From NCBI GenBank assembly GCA_000310025.1, contig FN649732.1, positions 710,932-721,137 on the forward strand: a stretch of DNA of 10,206 bases, given 5' to 3'. Positions 1 through 8,834 of the stretch are shown here, in pieces. The DNA is from Ectocarpus siliculosus. Lineage: Eukaryota; Sar; Phaeophyceae; Ectocarpales; Ectocarpaceae. The notes below the pieces were generated by a model. The model was given only the letters and a program-made list of their open reading frames with translations, ran no database searches and was not told the DNA's origin. The position numbers were made by a program, and so were the translations under genes. Numbering within the stretch: position 1 is the stretch's first letter; each line of letters opens with the position of its first letter.

Positions 1-201
1 TGGAGACCCCAAGAGCCTTGGGAGCAGCTGATAGCTGGAACGGAAGATGGCGCGATCCAATACAGCTGGGGACCGGAGGGAGGGGGGGGGTCGATAGACG
101 GGAGAACGGCTTCAGCTGCTGGTGGACACTTTGCTGCCGGTCGCCAGCTCTTCCCGCCCGTACCCCCCCGCCCCCGCCCTGATTGTGTGTTGTTAGGTTA
201 A
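1..201 (+). CDS. Partial open frame from the left edge, possible end of a WD40-like protein
   Basis: Reading frame 1 is open from the first base to a TAA at 199-201, 66 residues, with no start inside the window. Its first part reads W-R-P-Q-E-P, then LIAGTEDGAIQYSW. This has the spacing of one WD40 blade: W-x-P, then L-x-A-G-x-x-D-G-x-I about ten residues later. WD40 blades build beta-propellers that act as protein-binding scaffolds. After that comes a Gly-rich then Pro-rich tail from residue 27 on, which does not look like a propeller. The frame could be a last exon, or exon running into intron before the G-run at 82-90. A second plus frame and one minus frame are also open here because the DNA is GC-rich, so openness alone proves little. 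The WD40 reading rests on one blade by eye. Confidence 0.27.
   Translation, partial: WRPQEPWEQLIAGTEDGAIQYSWGPEGGGGSIDGRTASAAGGHFAAGRQLFPPVPPRPRPDCVLLG
82..90 (+). repeat. G9 homopolymer
   Basis: Nine G in a row, just after a shorter GGAGGGA stretch. It lies inside the open frame of the left edge and would encode a Gly run. Such runs are prone to length errors in sequencing, so the frame across it is uncertain. Confidence 0.8.
153..179 (-). repeat. C-rich tract, G-quadruplex-prone on the minus strand
   Basis: C runs of 3, 3, 7, 5 and 3 are separated by one to three bases. On the minus strand this gives five runs of at least three G with short loops, which meets the usual intramolecular G-quadruplex pattern. 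It is similar in design to the tract at 7866-7891. No function can be assigned; it lies within or just after the left-edge open frame. Confidence 0.65.
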
Positions 202-282
202 TCTATGTCTAGTATTCGTGAGATTCTGTCCATCCCGTACTGTCAGGGTCACTGAACGCATGGCATGTACCGTGCTTTCAGT

Positions 283-344
283 GACCCTCTCCTCTCCTCT
301 CCCCCCGTCTTCGCTATTCCCGTCTGTTGTTTTTCTCGATGCAG
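283..344 (+). promoter_or_regulatory. Candidate 3' splice site with long pyrimidine tract
   Basis: A run of CCTCTCCTCTCCTCTCCCCC type leads into a T/C-rich stretch (TGTTGTTTTTCTCG) and ends in GCAG at 341-344, followed by GAGG. This is the classical layout of a spliceosomal 3' splice site: polypyrimidine tract then CAG and a G. I found no convincing matching donor upstream in the phase needed by the left-edge frame. A GTGAGA at about 220 is donor-like but lies downstream of that frame's stop. The tract may also just be a CT-rich simple sequence. Confidence 0.35.
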
Positions 345-486
345 GAGGTGTGGAGAGGGTCGAACTTTCCCGAGTATCCCTGTAGGTCAACGATCGATGA
401 TGCCGGAAGCACAGTCCCGAGGCTCGGTTCAAGCGAAGGGGTCGTCCAAAGGTTCATTCACCGGTCGGTTCAACTTCCTGGTCTAG
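345..486 (+). CDS. Candidate terminal exon, product not recognised
   Basis: If the acceptor at 343-344 is used, one frame stays open to a TAG at 484-486 and gives a 46-residue tail. The tail is rich in Ser, Gly and basic residues and ends in SSKGSFTGRFNFLV. A second frame is also open to a TAG near 500, so the frame is not decided. No domain is recognised. It could be the last exon of the gene entering at the left edge, but no in-phase donor was found to join them. Treat it as a hypothesis that needs a transcript. Confidence 0.22.
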
Positions 487-554
487 AAGGAAAGATCTAG
501 CACCCAGCCGCTCCCAGCCGCCGCTCTCGCTCTCCCCCCTCGAACAAAATCATC

Positions 555-721
555 ATGAACCCCAACATCACTCCGGACAACATACATACCGCCACCCGAC
601 TTCACCATCGACTCAAGAACAGCCACTGCTACTGTGGCAAGGCAAACAGGTGAGGCCGGTACTAACTAATACAACATCCGTACGTAGCTGGAGGGCGTCT
701 AATGTAGTACAGGAGGGCTGA
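555..721 (+). CDS. Candidate gene start with a short intron, product not recognised
   Basis: A CT-rich leader (about 505-540) and an A-rich spacer lead into ATG at 555 with A at -3, a favourable eukaryotic start context. The frame runs 31 codons, including a short H-C-Y-C-G-K stretch near its end, and reaches AACAG/GTGAGG at 650, a near-consensus donor. Ten bases on lies TACTAAC (660-666), a perfect match to the yeast/fungal branch site, and then CGTAG at 683-687. Splicing 650-687 (38 bases) gives a 42-residue protein ending at 719-721. Use of the CAG at 710-712 instead gives a 63-base intron and a longer frame that ends near 832. Unspliced, the frame stops at 651-653 after 32 residues. No family is recognised. 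Confidence 0.28.
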
Positions 722-1400
722 TGGTCTGATTCCTGTCGCCTCGGGCGTTCGTTCGCAACAAAAAGTGCGTGGTTCGGAGCTTCGGACTGAACGTAATTAT
801 TTTTTCATTCATATAAAATACGTTTTCGTTCTGTGAGACCTATAGAGACGGTGACGGTCATCTCGTAGAGGAATATCTCGAACGGGCCGTCTCTGTATAT
901 TGTATGTGTATCTAGCCCATAAGATGTTTTCAGACTTAGCCTATGCCTCGTCTTTCGCCCAAACACGAAAATCGACCGACGGACAGTCCAAGCCGCACTG
1001 ATCGACTCTACTATAGGGGCGGGTACGGGGTACGGTTCATTCATTGGTTTGAGTATATGAGCCCATCCATCAGGACGGCGACTGCCACCCGGACGAAACG
1101 CTCGTTGCCCCTCCCGGTGTGTGCGGGCCGTCAAATTCCCTTGTCTCTGTCGTACGCATCAGCCTGGTCGGCTCGAATGTAAGCAACAGGATCCACGTGC
1201 TGACTGTGAAGACGGGTACGACCGGAGCGGTCTTGTGGAAAGCATTCGAAAGTGAGATCCCTCCGAAAGTTGAAAAATATGGTACGCACGCAATCAGGCG
1301 AAAGACGGGCAGCGTCCAGAGGATATCGATGGTGTAGCTGTTTGGGGCGAAGCTGGATTGTCACTGCCCACAACTATGTACCGTAGCTGAGGGCAACATA
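722..1400. other. No firm gene
   Basis: Short frames are open on both strands here, the longest plus-strand one from 1053 to a TAG at 1335-1337 (94 residues, no ATG near its start). Its length is expected by chance in DNA of this composition. A TATAAAA-like stretch lies at 812-818 with no gene placed to use it. Confidence 0.5.
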
Positions 1401-1980
1401 TTGCTTTTATATTTCTAAAACGACTACCATTCATTCTGTTTTACCCATTTCTACTAACAACATCCCCCAATGGATCTATATACGTGTAGTCTAGCAATAT
1501 GCACAATATATGGCACATTTGCAACCACATGAATACCGACGACCAAATCATAGCCAGCACGATAGCAGCGATATCATGTATCACCACGACGCGTCATTAC
1601 TCCAGGTTTTCAACGTTCTTCTTCACTCCTACATCAAATGACACATTGCGCACGACCGACGCACGTCATCATTCTAGAAAAACCCTCTACCTTTCCATCC
1701 AACATCGATTTCACCAACTTTTTCACGACGCGCAACACAACCAAAGATATCCCCCCATCCGTGCAAAACCATGCAATACTTTGCTCGGACCTTTGTTTCT
1801 CGTCAACAGATTTACCCACTGGTTCCCTTTTTCTTCCCCCAACTTATACGAACCTTGCTTGTATATCTTGGTAATCAAAACAACACCGATCCTCCTCAGA
1901 AAGTCCGGAACTATCAAGTATCACCGCACGATAAAACTTACGGCAAGCATTTTTTATTAAGATTTGCGTCCAACACCAAA
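1400..1980. other. G-depleted, C/A/T-rich segment on the plus strand
   Basis: The plus strand is poor in G across this stretch; by count, 1681-1800 holds 12 G against 43 C. A 153-codon frame from ATG 1499 to a stop at 1958-1960 and several overlapping frames are open here. The 153-residue product is rich in His, Thr, Ile and Phe with no recognisable domain, as low-G sequence would give. I read it as compositional. Such strand asymmetry can reflect an untranslated or transcribed region, but the sequence alone does not decide. Confidence 0.55.
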
Positions 1981-2745
1981 CACGATGAAACATTAGGTCG
2001 AGAGACCCCCCGACATCGACGGTTTGCTCGAGGGTGGATTGAGCGCAGTCGATCTTGTGTTGTTAGTTTCCGAAACGCCCTGTTATTATTGAACATCGAG
2101 AGCCGGATAAAACGTGGTGCACAGGGGAGTGGCAGGGGCGAAGATGTGTTTGTTACTCAGCCTCCACCTCAAGAGAAGGTGCCGTGAGGTACACGTGGGG
2201 GAAGAAGGGCGAGTACCAAACCATGAAAGCAAATGCGAAGTGATGAGATGGCTAGGACTAGAGCTGAGGGCGAAATAGGCGTCAACTTTGAAAGAGGCTG
2301 GAAAACCACTGTCTGTCCTCGAGAGGTTGCGCCATAAAAAATCGGGTTGAATCGGCGATGTCCCACATCCATGGCGGTAGCCGCGGCGTTCCTGGCTCAC
2401 GGCGAGGACGAACAAGTGATAAAAGCTGTATCTGCCCATGCAAATGTCAAGGTCTCCTGTACACTTCACGCGAACGGAGTCAAGGACAAGTCGAGTTGGA
2501 CCTTACTTGAACGAACTATTGAAATATTTCATCACCACAAATAGGCATACCGACAACAACAGTGGGACGAACGCCTCACAGTGTATCGGCGGAGTCGCAT
2601 GAAGAACGCGAAAGATAGAACGACAACCGTTTTCGGATCCTTCGAGCTACCCGACTCCCTCAGGAACATCAACGGTCGACACCGCTGGACAGCAGTACAT
2701 TGTTGTCAAGTTTGTTCACTAGCAGCCAGGATTTAGCCAGTTGTA
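1981..2745. other. No gene seen
   Basis: Mixed sequence with a purine-rich part around 2190-2280. Open frames on both strands are short and overlap one another with no recognisable domain. Confidence 0.5.
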
Positions 2746-2749
2746 GCGT

Positions 2750-2802
2750 CACGGTGTTGAAAATACCGTGGACTATTAGACTATACAGAGACATACCGTG
2801 GA
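2750..2802. repeat. Short direct and inverted repeats built on ACCGTG
   Basis: ATACCGTGGA occurs at 2763-2772 and again at 2793-2802, exactly 30 bases apart. CACGGT at 2750-2755 is the reverse complement of ACCGTG at 2765-2770, giving a 6-base stem with a 9-base loop. An AATAAA lies at 2802-2807, overlapping the last base of the second copy. This could be a small protein-binding or RNA 3'-end element, or chance. Confidence 0.4.
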
Positions 2803-2807
2803 ATAAA

Positions 2808-3980
2808 TGCAGGAGAAAAAACAAAACATTTCATAGCTGAAACAAACACAGGTAGGCCCGCTTCCATCTTGACATCTCCGGATGAAGCGGACAAGGTCTA
2901 AACTGGAATAAAAACGGAAAACAAAGGATCGAATGTAGTTCCTGAGGAAATCACTTGCTGTCCAAACATCGGTTTGTGTCTGTCTTTAAAAGATGGTATC
3001 CACCTCCGCTCTGAATCCTCAGCGCCCTGGCCTCCGCGGTGGTGTTGATTCTCTGCACCGCCTCCGTCCTGTTTCGTTGAACAACGGGTGCTCCCCTCCA
3101 GCGTCCAGGCTGACATCCATTCAAACGAACATGATGTTGCACCGCGCGCGTGAAAACGAGTCAAAACGAATGAGCACAATCGTAGCCGCGAAACACTCAG
3201 TGAAACAATCATCAGCTGAACCCAACAGTAAGAGTGGGACGGAAAACGTAAGCGCTACCAATCGAAGAAACACAAAAGCCACCGAATCAAATCATGATCT
3301 GAAGTATACACCCGGCCGGCCATGACATGGTCCAAGGAGGTTGCAACGGCCAGTTCTTCTCGCCATTCGGCCATGGTCGGAAGTAACAGCGGGAAAAATC
3401 CTCTCTTTCCGGATGCATGCACATGTCCAACAAACGCTGTACTTCCCCAATCGAGTGAAACAGCACACGCAGGTTAGAGAATTCGAAGAATGTTTCACAG
3501 GAAAATAATGTCAAGTTCCGAAACATACGTGTTGGGGAGAATGACCACTAAATGACATTTCGCTGCATCTTTTCTCCGAGTTATTGCGCCAATCATTGAA
3601 ATACTGTAGTTCGAACCAAAGAGAATCAGTCAAGAATACCCAGAGGGCAGAAGTGAAATATTTACATAGGTCTACTGACAGGATCTATTGTATATTCATA
3701 GTCAGACTGGTACCTCGCAACCTTGTGACTATGGACGCGAATTCGGCTGTCGCAGTCACACGAACTGTGGACAGCTTCTCGCGTTGTATCCAAACAATTT
3801 AGACGGTAGCTCGTCAACAGCATGTCCCCTGTTTCCAGGCGGGAAAACGCAGCCGGATACACGGTTCGGAGAGCTTGCACTGTGTTGATGCTTCCGGCTC
3901 CTATCATGAACCCTAGCGAAATTCACGCATGTCAGTATTCCCCCAATTATTTGGTTTCGTCCTTTTCCTCTAGTGCGGTA
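2808..3980. other. No gene seen
   Basis: No frame above about 110 codons is open and none resembles a known protein. One small imperfect tandem repeat is visible at 3151-3170 (TGAAAACGAG then TCAAAACGAA, 8 of 10 bases the same). Confidence 0.5.
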
Positions 3981-3985
3981 CCTGA

Positions 3986-4023
3986 GGGGGAGGGGAGGGA
4001 GGGGAGGGAGGGGGAGGGGTGGG
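3986..4023 (+). repeat. G-rich, purine-only tract, strong G-quadruplex candidate
   Basis: Eight G runs of 5, 4, 3, 4, 3, 5, 4 and 3 bases are separated by single A residues, or by one T at the last gap. Single-base loops and eight runs make this a strong G-quadruplex candidate, enough for two quadruplexes in a row. The purine-only strand could also form a triplex. No gene or transcription start could be placed next to it. Confidence 0.8.
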
Positions 4024-4849
4024 TCTCGGCACCACATCCGGGGGCCCTGTTATCAGCATAACCACAGAATCCGCAGCCTTTAACACCACCCTCAGCAAGA
4101 AGCATGCTGTCACGCTCAGCAGCGTAGCGAACTTGAGTAGAGCCCAGATCCCCAGGGGTGTGTTCTGTATAGATAGGTGGAGAGGGAGGTTCCAAAATGG
4201 ATCGTGCAAGAGAAGGAGAGAGAATATTGTTATGTATGAACGACATATATTTTCTGTTCTCTTGTTTTCACGACGGCAGCGTTTACCAAGCGCAAGAATA
4301 GTGATCGGAAAAAGGCAAAACATGTCCCATTGCGCTCATCAATCAACCCAAGAACGAGAGGAAAAGACTGACATCAACAAGGACAGTTCCAACGAGCATT
4401 GGTGATTTGTCTCGCTCACCTCGGTGCGTTCATCTCGCATGTTGATCGACGTCGATGTGGTCATTGTGTGCTGCGCTGATTCCACGCTATCTCTGGATAC
4501 CTGTCGCGTGAAGGTAGAAATGAATAGATTGACATACAAGTAGAAGACGCTTGGAAACAGAACCGTCCTGGAGTAATCAATGGATCGTTGTTGACCGTTT
4601 CGCAGTATTTTTTCAGCCAGTAGTGGCTTCACTAGGGAGGAATGAGTTCGAGGTACTCAGAAAACGGATTTCCGCGGCCCTGGCCGCTCTCCATTATTTC
4701 CACTATTTCCCCTCCAGTAGATAGAGTAGTCTAGTCTACCTCGCATACCGAGCTCGGGGTATTCAGTAGCCTACAGGAGGCCTCCGGGTTGTCTCATCTG
4801 CACATCTCCATGAATCTTGTTTAGTGCATCGGAATTAGAGTGGCTAGAG
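4024..4849. other. No gene seen; possible worn copy of the downstream repeat
   Basis: No convincing coding frame. A 14-base palindrome, GCGGCC-CT-GGCCGC, lies at 4674-4687. The stretch around 4580-4620 (TGGATCGTT followed by CGCAGTA and TCAGCC) resembles part of the repeat copy at 5589-5620, about two periods upstream, but the match is too weak to call. Confidence 0.4.
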
Positions 4850-5358
4850 TAGGGTTGATGGTTTGGAATAAAGGCGAAAACACGGAGGTGGTGACGAGTT
4901 TCGCACGAGTGACTGCGGTTCGCTTCGATTGAAGATCGAGAAGCAGCTCGTTTGTGTAGATAAGCAGCGATTGAACCAGCCGGTACTATAGACTGTAACA
5001 TGCCAACACCAATCACATTCAGAGCCCGCGGCGAGCTAATTTGGGGTCACCTACTCCAACGTCGCCATCCCACCCATCCCCCGCGTACCCGAATTGGGTC
5101 ATCCGAGGGATGTCCCGTGTCAGACCCGGAGGCCTGACTCTTGCAACCAGCTAGAGCCGACGCAGGATCCATCGCAATAGAGCGGCGAGCATGGGTTCTG
5201 CCGGGTACCCTTGGAAGAGCATACACTCTTCACGTAGCTTGAGAGTTTTGGTGAACGGGTGCAGTCATTTTGAGGGGTCGGAGTATAGATGGCTCGTCTG
5301 AGATTGCTCGACGGTCATTCAAGCTCTCTAAGAGTTCATTGCCGCGTGCGTGATTCAG
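4850..5358 (+). repeat. Diverged tandem repeat, copy 1
   Basis: This segment aligns by eye with 5359-5880 at a nearly constant offset. Anchors and offsets are: AGGGTT 4851/5359 (about 507), GATTGAACCAGCCG 4970/5480 (510, exact 14 bases), TGGGTC-T-CGAGGG 5095/5589 (494), GGG-TT-TGCCGG 5193/5708 (515), CTTGAG followed by TTTT 5238/5744 (506) and GCAGTC 5261/5758 (497). Offsets drift only by small insertions and deletions not in threes, so the copies look non-coding. On the minus strand both copies can be read with A-G-S-I, but the frame breaks. It is not recognised as a known element. Confidence 0.55.
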
Positions 5359-5880
5359 AGGGTTTGACCGTTAACGGTCAAGAAAATAGAACATAGAACA
5401 TTGTCTACGAAAGTGTGGGTGGATGTGTACTGCTGCTGTAGAACGGCGGCGCTTCACATGCTTGGAAAAGCAATAACTGATTGAACCAGCCGATTTTACA
5501 GCGAGCAGACATCAACCAATAGAAGAGCCGGGGGAGAGCTTCCAACCCACACGGAAACCTCACGGCAGAGTCCGTTGTGAACACAAAGTGGGTCGTTCGA
5601 GGGCAGTCGCGTATCAGCCATACTTGTACATACATGTATAGAAGCTCTGACACTTTTTCCGGCCAACTGGGGTCCACGCGAGCCATCGCATTCGACCGGT
5701 GGAACAGGGGATTTTGCCGGTTCTCCTGTAAGCGATATTTATACTTGAGCTTTTAGTGCAGTCTGGCAGTGGGGAATCAGATTGATGTCTTGTTCGGGAT
5801 TATTACGGAGAGTGGTACCATATTCAACTCAAACAGGCAGTCCTTCAAGAGCGTGTGGTTTGTCTTCTGCAGTAGACAAT
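5359..5880 (+). repeat. Diverged tandem repeat, copy 2
   Basis: This is the second copy of the roughly 505-base unit, directly following copy 1. It begins at the AGGGTTTGACC that carries the 18-base palindrome and holds the exact 14-base match GATTGAACCAGCCG. The next unit start is suggested by GACAATAGAA at 5875, which matches GAAAATAGAA at 5382 in this copy (offset 493). Identity between copies is modest, judged by eye, with many small gaps. The edges are approximate. Confidence 0.55.
5364..5381. repeat. Perfect 18-base palindrome
   Basis: TTGACCGTTAACGGTCAA equals its own reverse complement, centred on GTTAAC. It lies at the junction of repeat copies 1 and 2. In random sequence of this length about 0.04 such palindromes are expected. 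It could be a binding site for a dimeric protein or a worn terminal end. The corresponding place in copy 1 (about 4852-4870) is not palindromic. Confidence 0.85.
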
Positions 5881-6080
5881 AGAATACGACCGACCCCTCA
5901 CCGCGTCGAGCGGCCAGGAACAAAGGGCATGTGTGAACACACAGGAGGAATGGCATGGCTCACATGCTCTCAAATGTACCCCTGCCTTGGTACCTTCCGT
6001 AGCTAGAATAGGCCGGCAAGGGTGCAGCCACTTGCCGTGTCACTCTAACGGAGGCTTGGACGGAGTCACTCACTGTACAA
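5881..6080 (+). repeat. Possible third, shortened copy of the tandem repeat
   Basis: ACCCCTCACCGCGT near 5894-5906 matches a part of copy 1 at 5073-5086, and CCTCAC then GAACA match copy 2 at an offset of about 338. Further on, GTACCC, CGTAGCT and GTGCAGC match copy 1 at offsets of 771, 765 and 763, and GACGG at 749. The change in offset implies an internal loss of 50 to 70 bases. This copy is weaker than the first two and its right edge is unclear. Confidence 0.38.
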
Positions 6081-7280
6081 GTATATTTCCCAGATTCCTC
6101 GAAGCACTCCTCCTCTCGTCAATATGATGTAGTCGGAGCGATTCGGGCTTTCCCTTCCGAAGTAGGGGATCAAGAATATGGAAGAACCTTCCGCTGGTGG
6201 ATGCAAAGAGCAGCAACAGTTGTAGTAGTAGGTGAAGCAGGGGAATGGGTAGGAAGGCAGGATCAAACTTCACTACTTACCCACATGTCAAATTACGAAT
6301 TCGAATCTAACCGAACCGGCACACATTCCGCCGCTTCCTCCGCATTCCTGTAGACCTACAACTGTATGCATAGATGCAATCGGAATGTCTTCGGTGCTTT
6401 TCCCTCTGCCAGAAGCGGCTACGCTTTCCAGGTTCTTCTTCGTGCCATCTTCTCTCAGCGCTTCGGCATACGTGCTTGCATGGACTTCTCTCCAAGCGTT
6501 GAACAACAGAGCAACAGTGAAAACACGATATATGTGTGTGCACACAGCGGCTCGCTGTCGATGATGCACTTTTCATTTGTACATGTAGTTTCCCTCGATT
6601 GTCAGGCCTTGTACAGCCCCTCACAGAGTGACTCATGCTCTCTAGGAATGTTGACGTAGTCTTCGTAAGATCGACCGTTGGGTCAAAATGAGAACTTCCT
6701 CTGTGACCACGGGAGTACTGAACGATCCTTCAGACCCGTCACTCACGCCGCCGAACCTGCCTGCTTTTTTTGGCCGCACCTGACTTCCCGCTCCTTTCGT
6801 CAACATGGTAGACTATATGTATGTATGTTTAAGGACTCAGGTCATCTCACCAGCACCCCACGCAGCAACAAAGCACCACGGAGCACACTACCCCAGCAGT
6901 ACACGGCGGAGTTGATGTGGCGGAAGAAGGGCTTGCTGACTGCACATATACTTGGAATTCCCCGGTTCGACGAGCTATGTCACACATGGTTCGTACTATC
7001 GTAAAGAGTGGAACTCGCCAGCAGGTGGCGGCCAGTGGAAGTGTGTTTTCCTGAAATCCCGCGAAGCCTTAACCCTGCACGAAGGCACACCGATAAAAAC
7101 TTATGGCTGAGTACAAGGTACAGCCGGTGACCTGCGCCGAAGAACGACAGACTGATAGCGAACTACCCCAGACCAAAATACCTATGCGGTTGACTCTTAA
7201 ATTATAGGCTAGGCAACAAGAACGGCAAATCCTTAAAGGCGACAACCCTCTATTGTCTTATTACCAAAGAGGGGAAGCGT
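6081..7280. other. No gene seen
   Basis: Open frames are short and overlap on both strands. A hydrophobic Leu-rich stretch on the minus strand near 6190-6260 has no ATG before it. A 12-base palindrome TGTGTGCACACA is at 6535-6546, and an ATGT-repeat stretch is near 6817-6829. Confidence 0.5.
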
Positions 7281-7865
7281 ACTTACACTATGTCAATGCA
7301 GCCTCTATTTATGCTCCGAGGAATATCCAAGGCGAAACCTCTCCCTGTACCTGCCCTACAAAGAGGCTGTATTAACTCAGAAACTACTGCTATATGCTTC
7401 ACCTGCAAGAAGAGTTCATCTCTCCATCTCGCCTCCCTGTGCATGATGCTCGTATTGCGTGATCGCGAAAAAGATCTCCTCGTCACTAGACGTTCATTCA
7501 CAGCCCGAGATGCGGCAAGACGTTCGCTTCTCGTTCGAACTGCGCAACACCAAAGCGCCGACTCCATTCTGGCACTCGACGAACGTCCACACACAAAGTG
7601 CATCATATTTTGTCGCTCACGCAACCACGACAACGAAAACAATTTTGACACCAAGACCGATATTTCCCTCCCATTTTCGCAAAAGCTACCACGATAGCGC
7701 TATGAGAAATTGTGAAAAGCCGGTCTTCTTCGAGCTACCTCGTCGTGAGTAGCCGGGTTATCCTCCGCCAACAACGCCTCCTTCCTCTTCTGTCCCTGGG
7801 CGGTTGTCCTGGCCAAGATGGCCGTATCATACCAAGGGATGCTGAATTACAATACTATACGCCAG
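7281..7865. other. Overlapping open frames on both strands, no recognised gene
   Basis: A plus-strand frame of 135 residues (from ATG 7290 to a TAG ending at 7697) and a minus-strand frame of 123 residues (7654 to 7283) cover the same DNA. Both are basic and Ser/Arg-rich, with no domain I recognise. At most one could be real and neither length is beyond chance. Confidence 0.35.
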
Positions 7866-7891
7866 CCCCGCCCTCCCCGCCCCCCGCCCCC
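7866..7891 (-). repeat. C-rich tract, G-quadruplex-prone on the minus strand, next to an (AC)n run
   Basis: C runs of 4, 3, 4, 6 and 5 are separated by single G or T, so the minus strand has five G runs with one-base loops. A short (AC)n run follows at about 7895-7904. The design is like that at 153-179. Confidence 0.7.
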
Positions 7892-7904
7892 GCTAACACA
7901 CACA

Positions 7905-8834
7905 CGGAAAAAAAGTACGAGTAAACATCAACACAATCGTGTGACAACTCTTTCATCAGTCCTTCAGAGGGGAACTCCTTTTCATGCCGAAACCAACGCT
8001 TTACACACCAACACTCAACGTAAACATACGGGTAGAAAAAAGCAGTGTTCACATTATGTTGCCCTCGCTTTCCCCGAAAGGGGCGATGTGTCCCATTCGG
8101 CGTCTACCAGCGACGACCACTCCATGAAACGAACAACGCAAAAATAAAAATTAGCCATCACCGACCGCCTATTGAATATCCTTCTCAGAACTCCCGACCA
8201 AACACACACACGTGGACAGAAAAACGTGCAAAAAGTCAACAAAAAACCAACAAAAAGCCAGATAGACAACTGCAGCTGCGAAAAAATCGCGGCCGCGCAC
8301 CGAGAGATCGACCGGGGCCAAGAAGAAGCTTGTTGCAAGTAAGGACACGCCAGGTCCACCACTCCCAGCACAGGGAACATTGAAAACGGTAGCTGAACAA
8401 GAGCCCAGAATGATTAAAGCAGCCCCAGCCATCCTGCACGGGGACACGCACATGAAACTATTACTATTTCTCGAGTGGCGACGAGTTCGGCCGAACCGCA
8501 GGACCACCGACACACACCTACACAGATAGGATCCCTCATAAGGAAGGGTAAGCTCTCAAGGGTGTAAGCGATTTATGTAACGATACCGATGTAACAATAC
8601 TTAAAACACGTTGACTAGGCATGTTATTTGGCGTTTGTACCGGAGTGACGAGCCCGAGGGGCAAAAAACTTGTGTCAAACACTCAAGGTCGACACTCAAC
8701 AACAACAATGACGAAAACTCACAGAGGCTGGCTGCTTGTTGGTGCGGGCAGAATGAAAATCAAACCCGGTTTTCGATGACGACGACGACGACCGACCGAA
8801 CCGAAACGTGAGAATCGATGAGGCTGCATCCCAC
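7905..8834. other. A-rich non-coding stretch with short tandem repeats
   Basis: Much of the plus strand is A/C-rich. At 8237-8258 two 11-base units stand in tandem (CAACAAAAAAC then CAACAAAAAGC). A (GAC)n microsatellite at 8778-8793 runs on into GACC/GAACC variants to about 8803. The minus strand of 8169-8450 has hydrophobic open frames because A-rich DNA reads as Phe and Leu codons in reverse. No gene is supported. Confidence 0.5.

Noticed and set aside
811-820. TATAAAA-like box
   Set aside because: A single AT-rich match in an AT-rich patch, with no gene start at a fitting distance.
1053-1337. Open plus-strand frame with a protein-like middle part
   Set aside because: There is no ATG near its start, no clear acceptor, and frames of about 95 codons are expected by chance roughly ten times here.
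1926-1945. GATAAAACTTACGGC resembling GATAAAAACTTATGGC at 7092-7107
   Set aside because: The likeness ends at once on both sides; one short match of this kind is expected by chance.
1499-1960. 153-codon plus-strand frame from ATG
   Set aside because: It lies in G-poor DNA where TAG and TGA are rarer. Other frames overlap, and the product has no domain or balanced composition.
4960-5010. Pol III B-box-like GGTTCAATC on the minus strand of the repeat copies
   Set aside because: The last conserved base of the B box is wrong in both copies, and no A box or tRNA fold could be found.
6070-6273. Minus-strand frame with a Leu-rich stretch like a signal peptide
   Set aside because: The frame begins at GTG, not ATG, and has no ATG before the hydrophobic part. 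The CAG/TAG/GTA-rich DNA accounts for the Leu run.
6276-6285. Minus-strand splice donor match GGTAAGTA
   Set aside because: All three minus frames directly upstream hold stops within about 25 bases, so no coding exon can end there.
6680-6730. TTGGGTCA region as a further copy of the tandem repeat
   Set aside because: Only one anchor matches, the spacing does not fit the 505-base period, and flanking anchors are missing.
7470-7500. Same residues V-T-R-R-S-F readable on both strands
   Set aside because: It follows from a short imperfect palindrome and gives no evidence of function.
8169-8513. Minus-strand frame with several hydrophobic, membrane-like segments
   Set aside because: It starts at GTG, and the Phe/Leu-rich segments are the reverse reading of an A-rich, low-complexity plus strand. 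There is no known family.
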